Shown: piece by piece, positions 24,765 to 32,231 of the stretch
How positions within the stretch are numbered: the stretch's first letter is position 1
Layout: every line of letters begins with the position of its first letter
Assembly: GCA_011525385.1 (NCBI GenBank)
Contig: WTGF01000068.1
Span: 1 to 57,239, forward strand
DNA length: 57,239 bases
From: Chloroflexota bacterium
GTDB taxonomy: Bacteria; Chloroflexota; Anaerolineae; Aggregatilineales; Phototrophicaceae
Direction: 5' to 3'
Translations under genes and position numbers: made by a program
Notes under the pieces: model-generated
Databases searched by the model: none
Told to the model about the DNA's origin: nothing
The model's input: only the letters and a program-made list of their open reading frames with translations

Positions 24765-25352
24765 ATGGCTAAATTCACTCCTGCAGAAAGAAAGAAACGA
24801 CGCAAAAGGAAAGAAAACATTACGTCTGCAAAACGAAACTGGGAAACACATTTCAGACCACACATATTGTATCTTTTGCGCGACGCGCGCGCTGGTCACT
24901 ACGCAGCATTTATTCTGGCGTGCTGTAGTGCAGAGCAGGCGTATGTAGCCGTGAAAGATCATCCCATTGAATGTGAAGTCTCTAAAATGCGTCCCGCCTT
25001 AAAATACGCTTTGCGACATTGGGCTAAAAATGGTGGCTTGAAACAAGAGGATCAATGGCACTTAGCAGAGGAAAAAATAAATGACGACTTCATGGAGTTT
25101 GTCAATAAAGTAAAACACTACTGGCGTTTGCCCGAAGGCTTTCAGCTAATTCACGGACTAACAGAGGACTTTACCTGGTCCAGAAGGATAGATTCGCAAG
25201 TAGTCGGCGTTACAGATGACGGTTGGGCTTTAAGAGATCCGGTGCCTAACTCTCGCAAAATTGTCTACAATACGCTAGCGATTTGCGACATGCTGATAAA
25301 GGGTGTAGACGCCATTTACCACAATGCTCTGTGCGAACTTGAATCTTCATAG
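24765..25352 (+). CDS. Hypothetical protein in an AT-rich patch
   Basis: A 195-residue protein that I do not recognise. The first 20 residues are strongly basic (KKRRKRKEN), the centre is helical with several W, H and C residues (residues 34-110), and no signal peptide or membrane segment is apparent. The gene and its flanks are noticeably more AT-rich than neighbouring genes and use AT-ending codons, which suggests recent horizontal acquisition. A HEPN-like or DUF-type host-defence accessory protein is possible from its helical character, but no diagnostic motif (R-x4-6-H) is clear. No partner gene is adjacent. Confidence 0.6.
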   Translation: MAKFTPAERKKRRKRKENITSAKRNWETHFRPHILYLLRDARAGHYAAFILACCSAEQAYVAVKDHPIECEVSKMRPALKYALRHWAKNGGLKQEDQWHLAEEKINDDFMEFVNKVKHYWRLPEGFQLIHGLTEDFTWSRRIDSQVVGVTDDGWALRDPVPNSRKIVYNTLAICDMLIKGVDAIYHNALCELESS

Positions 25353-25501
25353 ACGGCAAAAGCTTCTATCAGACAAGTCACAATGATACAAATCAATGAA
25401 GCCGGGAGCGCGTTTCCTGAGACTCGCTGAAGTTTTTCTACAGAAGGTTCAGAAGTGTCTGTTTGAAGGTGCGGAATCAGCCCGGGAGCTCACAACTATC
25501 T

Positions 25502-25900
25502 TCAACGCAGCAACTGGCAGCCGCCGTCGGCGCATTCTGGCAGTTCCTTGCCGAGCAACTTATTGATCCGGTAACGGCGACGAGCGATGGAACGGTACAG
25601 GGCGGCGCCCAGCTTATCCGCGCCCGGCGCACCCAGCAGCAGCCAAATCGGCAAACCAAGCGGCAATTCACGCAGCATACGGCGGGTGGCGTCCATGCCG
25701 GCGAATACCGCGCCGCGCTCATCAATGACGTGGATTGCTCCCAGCAGGTCGGCGTACTTCAGTTGCGGAAACTGCGGTTGCCAGGCGTCGCGGTCGTGCA
25801 GATCGATGAATCTGACGCGATGCCGCCAGTCGAACGCTGAAATGGTTCCGCGCGTCGATTGACAAACGATGCAAGTACCGTCGTAGAGCGCGGTAAGCAT
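25502..25900 (-). CDS. DCC-family thiol-disulfide oxidoreductase (DUF393)
   Basis: A 132-residue protein of the DCC/DUF393 family, named for the N-terminal D-x-x-C-x-x-C motif seen here as YDGTCIVC (C10 and C13). The family has a thioredoxin-like fold and is presumed to exchange disulfides. RFIDLHDRD and YADLLGAIHVID match conserved positions of the family. The tail ends with two cysteines (CADGGCQLL). The ATG at 25900 is preceded by GGGAG 7 nt upstream; the TTG at 25906 is less likely. It is divergent from the Rad50-like gene. The physiological partner is unknown. Confidence 0.85.
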   Translation of the reverse strand: MLTALYDGTCIVCQSTRGTISAFDWRHRVRFIDLHDRDAWQPQFPQLKYADLLGAIHVIDERGAVFAGMDATRRMLRELPLGLPIWLLLGAPGADKLGAALYRSIARRRYRINKLLGKELPECADGGCQLLR

Positions 25901-25958
25901 AAGCAACTCCCGGTCCAGTGATGGCGCCGATTGTAGCAGAGTTTGACAAGCCTGTCCT

Positions 25959-25988
25959 TTGAAATATGTCCTTCACAGGCGTTATACT
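25959..25988 (+). promoter_or_regulatory. Predicted promoter of the Rad50/SbcC-like gene
   Basis: TTGAAA (25959-25964), an 18-nt spacer and TATACT (25983-25988), about 37 nt before the GTG start at 26026. Confidence 0.5.
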
Positions 25989-26025
25989 TCGCTTCGGACA
26001 CGATATTCGAACGAGGCAAGCCTAG

Positions 26026-28578
26026 GTGATCCCGAAGCGCCTGGAACTTAATAATTTCTTGGCTTACCGCGCGCCGGAGCCGATCAATTTTGACGGCATT
26101 GACTTGGCTTGTATCAGCGGGAATAACGGCGTAGGCAAGTCCTCATTGCTCGATGCGATCACTTGGGCGCTTTGGGGTAAAGCCCGCGCGCGGCGCGAAG
26201 ATGATCTGATCCACCAGGGCCAGCGCGAGATGCAGGTCAGCCTCGACTTCGAGCAAGACGGCATCCGTTATCGCGTACTGCGGCGACGGGCGCGCAGCGG
26301 ACGCGGCACGCTTGATTTGCTCATCTGGGGAGCGGATGAAAGACCTCGCCGGATAAAGGCGGAAGGCCTCCGACGATCCCAGGACAAGCTTAATCAAATC
26401 CTGCGACTGGACTATGAAACCTTTGTGCATTCAGCTTTTTTGCAGCAAGGCCGTGCCGATGCCTTCACTTTGAAGACGCCTGCAGAACGAAAACGGATCC
26501 TGGCGGAGATTCTCGGTTTGGACAAATGGACCGTTTACGAAGACGCTGTCAAAGGCGAGCTGGGCAAAATCGCTCAAGAGATCAGCATCCTCGAGCACGA
26601 TATCAGGAGAGCCGATGAAGAGATTTCCCGCGAATCGCAACTGCGGGAAGCTCTGGAAGCGCTGATAAAGTCGGTCGACGAGGCGCAAGTCAAGCTGGAT
26701 AGTGTCAGCGCGCAGTACGACAGTTTGGCCAATACGTCGGCGTTGCTGCTGCGCGAGCGCGAAAACCGGAGCCAGTTGGAGCGCCGTATCGCCGCACGTC
26801 GCGTTGATATGGAGGCGGCTGCGGCGGAGATTGAGCGGCAGGATGACAGAATCGCTGAATATCATGCGGTCATCGCGGCTGCGGATGCGATTGAATCGGG
26901 CTATCAGCAGTTGCAGGCCGCGCGTGAAAACCAAAGCGCAATCGCCGAAAGCTTGTCCCAGCAGCAAGCCCTCAATGCTCAGGTTCACAAGCTGGAAAGG
27001 GCATTGGCAGGTCAAGAGGCGAAGCTGACCCGTGAATGCGAGGTCTTGAAAGCCCGTATCGGGCAGTTGGAATCGCAGGTCAATGCCGGGGAAAGGGTCG
27101 ATCTGGATGCGATAAGGATAGAACTTGCCAAGCTGGAAAACCTGAATTCGCGGCGGGACGCATCAACAAAAGCGATTCAAGCGCTCGCGGGGCGGCGCTC
27201 GACCTTGCGCGATCAGTTGGACCAATTGCGGAGCGAAGGTCAAGCGCTCAATGAGCGCCTGGAGCGCCTGGAAAGAATGAATGCAGCGGACGGAGCCACC
27301 TGCCCGCTTTGTGGACAAGCCTTGACCGAAGATCATCGAGGCGAAACCATGGCGCAATTGACCGACGAGCGCGACGCCAAACGTCAACGATACCGCGATT
27401 GCCTTGAGCAGATCCGGCGTATCGAAGACGATAGCCTAGCAAAACAGAGGGAAGTCGACGAATGGGCCCGGCAACTCAAGGATTTGCCGGCTCTGCAGCA
27501 GCGGAAAGGCGCTTTAAGCAAGCAGATGGAGGCGGCACGCGATGCGGAGAACGATTTGCGCATCCTGCGGGGTCAACTGACGCAGGTCGAAGCGCAACTC
27601 GAGGAGGCGAGTTTCGGGAGGGAATTGCGCCGTCAGCTGAAGCAGTTGAAAGAGCAGCGTTCGCGGATTACGGGCGCCGAGACATCGTATGCTGACAACA
27701 GAGCGCAGCTCGAGACGCTTGCCGCTTATGATCGGCGTCAAAAGCACCTGGAATTCGCGCAGATCAATCTGCCGGAAGCGCAAGAACTGAGGGACAAAAC
27801 GCGGGAGCAATTGAACGCGCTGGGGACCGCGCAAAGCGAAGATGGGCGGCATCTGGAAAAGAACGCGAGCGAGATCAAGCGCCTGGAAGCACAGGTTGAG
27901 CAAGAACGAGAACTGCGCGGCCGGCTCGATCAAGCCCGGGCCGAGGTTCAGGTTCTGCGCGAGCGCAGGACGATCGCCCAGCAAGAACTGAAGGCGGTCG
28001 CCGCCGGGCGCCAGACGCGAATGCGCCTGCAGGGACGTCTGACAGAGGCCGTGGAGGAAAAGAGCTTGCGGGAGGAACTGCGTATCGCATTCGGACGTGA
28101 CGGTGTGCCGGGGATGATCATAGAAACGGCAATCCCGGAATTAGAGGCGGAGGCGAATGCTCTGTTGACGCGCATGACCGACGGAGGCGTGCGAATCGGC
28201 TTCAATACGCAGCGAGAGACGCTCGCCGGCGCTGCGCTGGAGACACTGGATATCACGATTGCCGACAGCCTGGGCGCGCGTGATTATGAGATGTACAGCG
28301 GTGGCGAAGCCTTTCGCATCAATTTCGCCATTCGTATCGCGCTCTCGAAGTTGTTGGCGCGGCGGTCGGGGACCCATCTGCGTACACTTTTCATTGACGA
28401 GGGATTTGGCTCTCAAGATGCCGAGGGACGAACCAGGCTCGTGGGCGCCATCAACAAGATTCAATCGGATTTTGACTTGATCCTGGTGATCACCCATATC
28501 GACGAATTGCGCGATTCTTTTCCCGTGCGTCTGCTCGTAGAAAAGACCGCCGATGGCAGTACGGTGACCGCCAGCTAA
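26026..28578 (+). CDS. Rad50/SbcC-like SMC-family ATPase with zinc hook
   Basis: An 850-residue SMC-superfamily ATPase. The N-terminal half-site has Walker A SGNNGVGKSSL near residue 31 and the Q-loop region FLQQGRADAF. Long coiled coils follow and meet at a zinc hook, CPLCGQAL near residue 425. The C-terminal half has the ABC signature YSGGEAFRINFAIRIALSKLL near residue 758 and Walker B LFIDEGFGSQD near 787. Rad50/SbcC proteins tether and process DNA ends with an Mre11/SbcD nuclease. No such nuclease gene is adjacent, and the protein is shorter than E. coli SbcC (about 1050) but normal for bacterial Rad50-like proteins. The GTG start has GAGG about 10 nt upstream. It is followed closely by a dioxygenase gene. 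Confidence 0.88.
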   Translation: MIPKRLELNNFLAYRAPEPINFDGIDLACISGNNGVGKSSLLDAITWALWGKARARREDDLIHQGQREMQVSLDFEQDGIRYRVLRRRARSGRGTLDLLIWGADERPRRIKAEGLRRSQDKLNQILRLDYETFVHSAFLQQGRADAFTLKTPAERKRILAEILGLDKWTVYEDAVKGELGKIAQEISILEHDIRRADEEISRESQLREALEALIKSVDEAQVKLDSVSAQYDSLANTSALLLRERENRSQLERRIAARRVDMEAAAAEIERQDDRIAEYHAVIAAADAIESGYQQLQAARENQSAIAESLSQQQALNAQVHKLERALAGQEAKLTRECEVLKARIGQLESQVNAGERVDLDAIRIELAKLENLNSRRDASTKAIQALAGRRSTLRDQLDQLRSEGQALNERLERLERMNAADGATCPLCGQALTEDHRGETMAQLTDERDAKRQRYRDCLEQIRRIEDDSLAKQREVDEWARQLKDLPALQQRKGALSKQMEAARDAENDLRILRGQLTQVEAQLEEASFGRELRRQLKQLKEQRSRITGAETSYADNRAQLETLAAYDRRQKHLEFAQINLPEAQELRDKTREQLNALGTAQSEDGRHLEKNASEIKRLEAQVEQERELRGRLDQARAEVQVLRERRTIAQQELKAVAAGRQTRMRLQGRLTEAVEEKSLREELRIAFGRDGVPGMIIETAIPELEAEANALLTRMTDGGVRIGFNTQRETLAGAALETLDITIADSLGARDYEMYSGGEAFRINFAIRIALSKLLARRSGTHLRTLFIDEGFGSQDAEGRTRLVGAINKIQSDFDLILVITHIDELRDSFPVRLLVEKTADGSTVTAS

Positions 28579-28614
28579 GGTGTGCATTCGAAACTCATAG
28601 CGAAAGGAATAGGC

Positions 28615-29382
28615 ATGACAGCTTCGAAACGAGACCATCGAGACTATAAATTGAGCCGAGAAGACGTCGATTTCTTCGTCGCCAACGGCTATTTGGGACC
28701 CTACGCGGCCATGTCCCCGGAGGAAATGGCGGAGATACGGGCTGAGATCGATACGGAGGTATTGAAGAGCGACGGTCCCAATCCGCGATCGCGCGGGCAA
28801 TCCCGACATATGGACTGCCCTGTGGTTTACGATCTGGCCACGCATCCGGCCATTATCGAGCGCATCGCCTGCTTGCTGGGACCGGATCTGGTGGCATGGG
28901 CGACCAATTTCTGGCTGAAGGCGCCGGGCGGCGCCGAGATCCCCTGGCACCAGGATATCACTTTCTGGCCGCTGGAACCGCCGGTCAATATTTCCGCCTG
29001 GATCGCCATTGACAAGGTCACGGTCGAGAATTCCTGCGTCCAGATCATACCGGGTTCGCACCGCCGCTCGATACCGCACATTCCCACCGAAGAGGGCATG
29101 GCTTTCAAAGATATGGCGGATCCGCAGTTCTTTGATGTCGAGCAAGCCATCAATATGGAATTGCAGCCCGGCGAGTTCTTCTTGTTCAGCGAGCGCCTGC
29201 TGCACCGGTCAAGCAAGAATGTGTCGAGTAAGCGCCGGCTGGGCATTTCCGTGCGGGTGACCTTGCCCATCGTGCACATCTTTCAGGATCAGTCGCCCTT
29301 GCACCCCGGTCATACGGCGATTCTGGCGAAGGGGCGGGATGTCATGGGTTTCAATCGCTATGCCGGGCGGCCGGGCGGATGA
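28615..29382 (+). CDS. Phytanoyl-CoA dioxygenase-family Fe(II)/2-oxoglutarate oxygenase
   Basis: A 255-residue protein of the PhyH family. The iron facial triad is visible as WHQDITFW (H-x-D) and the distal His in SERLLHRSSKN, with a following R (KRRLGISVRVTLP) to bind 2-oxoglutarate. These enzymes hydroxylate small molecules, lipids or osmolytes; ectoine hydroxylase and halogenase-like members belong here. Substrate unknown. The ATG at 28615 has AAAGGAATAGGC upstream. It lies 36 nt after the Rad50-like gene and may be co-transcribed, though a functional link is not evident. Confidence 0.85.
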   Translation: MTASKRDHRDYKLSREDVDFFVANGYLGPYAAMSPEEMAEIRAEIDTEVLKSDGPNPRSRGQSRHMDCPVVYDLATHPAIIERIACLLGPDLVAWATNFWLKAPGGAEIPWHQDITFWPLEPPVNISAWIAIDKVTVENSCVQIIPGSHRRSIPHIPTEEGMAFKDMADPQFFDVEQAINMELQPGEFFLFSERLLHRSSKNVSSKRRLGISVRVTLPIVHIFQDQSPLHPGHTAILAKGRDVMGFNRYAGRPGG

Positions 29383-29459
29383 AAAGGAACTCGCTCGCTT
29401 GAGCGTCGCCTGGAGGATCAAGCCTTTGGAGCATGATCCGAGGCGGGCGTCAAACCACT

Positions 29460-29672
29460 TTAGAGCATCTTGCGCCGCAACTCTTCCATGGCTTCGCGGG
29501 AGCGGCGGCGCAGTTTGGCTCGGAAATGAGCGGCTTCTATGGTGCTGTACTTGGTTCGGATGATGTTAACGATTTCGTCGGTACAGTCTTTGCAAAAGGC
29601 GCTTTCGGGATGGGGAAACTCCGCAATTGGCAATTCCGATTCGCATCTCACGCATGGTTTGAGTTCCGACAA
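29460..29672 (-). CDS. Small zinc-ribbon protein
   Basis: A 70-residue protein with two CxxC pairs (C7-C10 in KPCVRC, C27-C30 in FCKDC), forming a treble-clef or zinc-ribbon knuckle, followed by a basic helix (AKLRRRSREAMEELRRK). This resembles HNH-associated or HTH-less zinc-ribbon proteins that bind nucleic acid or partner proteins. The start is TTG at 29672 with AGGAAGG about 10 nt upstream, and a -10 box at 29707-29702. It converges with the dioxygenase gene. Function unknown. Confidence 0.65.
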   Translation of the reverse strand: MSELKPCVRCESELPIAEFPHPESAFCKDCTDEIVNIIRTKYSTIEAAHFRAKLRRRSREAMEELRRKML

Positions 29673-30002
29673 TGTGGAGCGTTCCTTCCTGTTCCACCCC
29701 TATTATACGCGATTATGCCCCAGAAGTGAATAAGCGCGCAACAGCCGCCAACGCAGCGTTTAATGGACAATTTGGCTCCGAACACACATATGACTGAAGC
29801 AGCGCCCTTGCGCGATTTTACCGCAGAAGACGACGAAAATTCGACAAACCGTTTCGGATGTGACACAATGTAAACAATATACAACTTTCCCGCCTGCGCT
29901 TTCCTAAACTGCGTTGTCGTGGCCCAATAGATTTGTTTTGTAAGACTGCTTGTCTTTGGAAAAATTGGCCGGGCAAGACAACCGCTGTTAGGAGAGTCTG
30001 CT
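29673..30002. other. 330-nt divergent intergenic region
   Basis: It separates the zinc-ribbon gene (minus) from the dehydrogenase gene (plus). On the minus strand there is a TATAAT (29707-29702) with TTCACT 17 nt upstream. I see no supported gene, and no clear attenuator or leader peptide in the segment before the dehydrogenase. Confidence 0.5.
29702..29730 (-). promoter_or_regulatory. Predicted promoter of the zinc-ribbon gene
   Basis: On the minus strand, TTCACT (29730-29725), 17-nt spacer and consensus TATAAT (29707-29702), 30 nt upstream of the TTG start. The -35 match is only 4 of 6. Confidence 0.4.
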
Positions 30003-31010
30003 GTGAAGTTGTGTGTGATTGAAGGCGACGGCATCGGCCAGGAAGTCGTGCCGGCGGCGGTATGCGTCTTGCGCCAACTTTTCCCCGAACTCGATATCGT
30101 ACCTGCGGATGCTGGCTGGTGTACCTTCGAGGCGACCGGCGAGGCGCTTCCCGAAGAAACGGTAAGCATCGCGAAAGAAGCGAAGGCGGTGTTATTCGGC
30201 GCTTGCAGTTCGCCTTCCTATCCGGTTGCGGGTTACTCCTCGCCGATCGTCAAGCTGCGCCGATTGATGGAAACCTATGCCAACCTGCGCCCGACGCGCT
30301 ACTTGCCCGTACCGACGGCGCGCGAGGGCGTAGACTTGGTTGTCGTGCGGGAAAATACCGAAGACCTGTACATCGGCGATGAACAAACGGACGATGCCGG
30401 CAATACCGGCACCGCCACCAAGCGCATCACGCGCAGCGCTACCGAGCTTATCGCGCATAAGGCATTTCAGTTGGCGCAGAGCGAGGGGCGCGGCCGAGTC
30501 ACCATCGTGCACAAGGGTAACGTGCTGCCGCAAACGGACGGGCTGTTTCGGCGCGTGGCTTACGAAGTCTCTCAAGAATATGACGACATCGAGACGGATG
30601 AGTTGTTGGTGGATACGGCAGCCTACTGGCTGGTGAAAGAGCCGACGCGCTTCGATATCATCCTCACGCCCAATCTCTACGGCGATATTTTGTCGGATAT
30701 GGCGGCGGCCTGGGGCGGTGGTTTGGGTTTGGCGCCGGCGCTTAACTTGAGCGAAGAGGTCGCCATTGCCGAGCCGGTACATGGATCCGCGCCGGATATC
30801 GCCGGCAAGCGCGTCGCCAACCCGACAGCAGCTATCCTCAGCGCGGCGATGCTGGTGCGCCATCACTGGAAGATGCCGGAAATCGCGAACCGAATCGAAC
30901 GCGCGGTCTACGAAGCGCTCAGCGAAGGCGAACATACGGCTGACATCCTGGCTGGCTCCGGCGTCAGCACCGAAGACTTCGCCGACACGATTTGCAGCAA
31001 GCTGAGCTGA
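30003..31010 (+). CDS. Isopropylmalate/homoisocitrate-type beta-decarboxylating dehydrogenase
   Basis: A 335-residue member of the isocitrate/isopropylmalate dehydrogenase family. Substrate-site residues appear in LRRLMETYANLRPTR, VVRENTEDLYIG and the HKGNVLPQTDG segment, and the metal and cofactor site in LTPNLYGDILSDMAAAWGGGLGLAP and AEPVHGSAPDIAGK. HKGNVL is closer to homoisocitrate or isocitrate enzymes than to LeuB, which usually has DKANVL, so the substrate may be homoisocitrate, isopropylmalate or a related 2-hydroxyacid; this cannot be decided here. It would oxidise and decarboxylate with NAD. The GTG start has AGGAGAG about 7 nt upstream. It is a monocistronic gene. Confidence 0.85.
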   Translation: MKLCVIEGDGIGQEVVPAAVCVLRQLFPELDIVPADAGWCTFEATGEALPEETVSIAKEAKAVLFGACSSPSYPVAGYSSPIVKLRRLMETYANLRPTRYLPVPTAREGVDLVVVRENTEDLYIGDEQTDDAGNTGTATKRITRSATELIAHKAFQLAQSEGRGRVTIVHKGNVLPQTDGLFRRVAYEVSQEYDDIETDELLVDTAAYWLVKEPTRFDIILTPNLYGDILSDMAAAWGGGLGLAPALNLSEEVAIAEPVHGSAPDIAGKRVANPTAAILSAAMLVRHHWKMPEIANRIERAVYEALSEGEHTADILAGSGVSTEDFADTICSKLS

Positions 31011-31164
31011 CAATTCAAGGTTTTTCCTGCAGCAGGACATTTTGCGGGTGATCCATCGGATCCATAGGGCTGTCCCTTCCACGATATTGATCGGCAACCT
31101 CCATACATGGGATGCGGTAGAATAGTGTACATGACCCACTGATCCTTCTGGGGAGATGATCGAC

Positions 31165-31329
31165 ATGGCATCATTTACGCGTCAAGAAGCGCTGGATTAT
31201 CACCGGCGCGGGCGGCCGGGCAAGATTCAGATGGACAGTCAAACGCAGCTGTCGCTCAGTTTGGATTATGCGGACCTAGATCGGGCCGCGCTATCCGATT
31301 GCGTAACACGAACTGACTTATGTGCTTGA
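31165..31329 (+). pseudogene. 5' fragment of the malic enzyme gene
   Basis: A 54-codon remnant whose first 22 codons encode MASFTRQEALDYHRRGRPGK plus IQ, identical to the start of the intact malic enzyme at 32232, with nearly identical DNA. It then skips about six codons, resumes as DSQTQLSLSLDYAD (compare LDSQLHLSLAYS) and runs into unrelated sequence and a stop. It retains a GGGGAGATGATCGAC leader, so a short peptide could still be made. It is the left relic of a duplication of the malic enzyme gene. Confidence 0.8.
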
Positions 31330-31405
31330 CATATGCCGTCCATTGGGGTAACGTGAGTTGACAATACTCCCTGGCGACCTCACGATAGTTCGTCAGGCAA
31401 TTGGT

Positions 31406-31434
31406 GGGAGGCTAGGGAAAATTCCTAGCCTCCC
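31406..31434 (+). promoter_or_regulatory. Perfect hairpin in the leader of the NYN gene
   Basis: An 11-bp perfect stem (GGGAGGCTAGG / CCTAGCCTCCC) with a 7-nt A/T-rich loop, 29 nt before the NYN start codon. No T-run follows. It could be an RNA structure in the leader or the end of an upstream element. Confidence 0.5.
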
Positions 31435-31462
31435 CGCTTATTGTAGCCGAGGCTAAAGATCA

Positions 31463-32044
31463 ATGATGTTTCGTTTGGCCATTTTTGTTGATGGAGCGTA
31501 TTTGGAGAAGGTCGCCAAGCAGAATGACGTTAGGGTTGATTACGAAAAGCTTTCTTCCGAGATACTTACCCGGGTTAACGCTCGAACCCCAGCAGCACCG
31601 GTTGATCTGTTACGTACTTATTATTATAATGGCTTGCCCTACCAGAGTAATCGCCCCACTGACGGTGAAAAAGAATTCGTCCGGAGACGCCGTGGTTTCT
31701 ACGACGCTCTAGAGCGGCTGTCTAGTTTTACCGTAAGATTGGGTGTCGTTAAGCATCGTGGCAAGGATAATACAGGACAGCCGATCTACCAACAAAAGCA
31801 GGTTGATCTACTGCTAGGTTTGGATTTCGCTTTGCTGAGCGCCAAGCGCTCCATCACGCACGCCGCGGTAGTAACCGGCGATAGCGATATGGTGCCTGCC
31901 TTGGAAGTGGCGCAGAGGGAAGGGATTGCCGTCTGGTTATTTGCCAGCCAGCCGCAAAGCCACGCGAGGGAATTGTGGCATACCGCCGATGAACGGGTTG
32001 ATCTTGATAAAAACTTCTTGAATACGATCCAACGAGATAGATAG
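31463..32044 (+). CDS. NYN-domain (PIN-like) ribonuclease family protein
   Basis: A 193-residue NYN-domain protein. The metal-binding acidic residues of the PIN-like fold are visible in AIFVDGAYLEK (N-terminal D), KQVDLLLGLDFALL (two D), and VVTGDSDMVPALEVA (D-S-D). NYN proteins are predicted or proven RNases acting in RNA turnover or defence. The gene is less GC-rich than its neighbours, has ATG-ATG at its start and sits between a malic enzyme 5' fragment and the intact malic enzyme, so it probably arrived with, or was trapped by, that rearrangement. No HTH or OST-HTH domain is attached, and the family length is typical for stand-alone NYN. Confidence 0.82.
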   Translation: MMFRLAIFVDGAYLEKVAKQNDVRVDYEKLSSEILTRVNARTPAAPVDLLRTYYYNGLPYQSNRPTDGEKEFVRRRRGFYDALERLSSFTVRLGVVKHRGKDNTGQPIYQQKQVDLLLGLDFALLSAKRSITHAAVVTGDSDMVPALEVAQREGIAVWLFASQPQSHARELWHTADERVDLDKNFLNTIQRDR

Positions 32045-32093
32045 TTCCCTCACACTTTATGAACAGCGTTGACAAAGTGCGACTTGTGCTCGC

Positions 32094-32117
32094 GAGCGAC
32101 CCAATGAGTCGCTCCTA
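32094..32117. repeat. Degenerate GTAG-family palindrome
   Basis: GAGCGACCCAATGAGTCGCTC followed by CTA; it resembles the 25-nt GTAG palindromes but with A/T changes in both arms that keep the pairing. It lies just upstream of a better copy at 32147. Confidence 0.5.
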
Positions 32118-32146
32118 AATCCCGCGCCGCCGCAACATTGACAATT

Positions 32147-32171
32147 GTAGGGGCGCCACTTGTCTCGCCCC
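32147..32171 (+). repeat. GTAG palindrome (REP-like), copy 4
   Basis: GTAGGGGCG, a 7-nt centre and CGCCCC. The arms are less perfect than in other copies. It lies 60 nt upstream of the malic enzyme start. Confidence 0.55.
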
Positions 32172-32231
32172 ACGCCGCACTTGCACTAAAACAGCGGCAG
32201 CGTTCACACCTCTTCTAAGGAGGAAACCACC

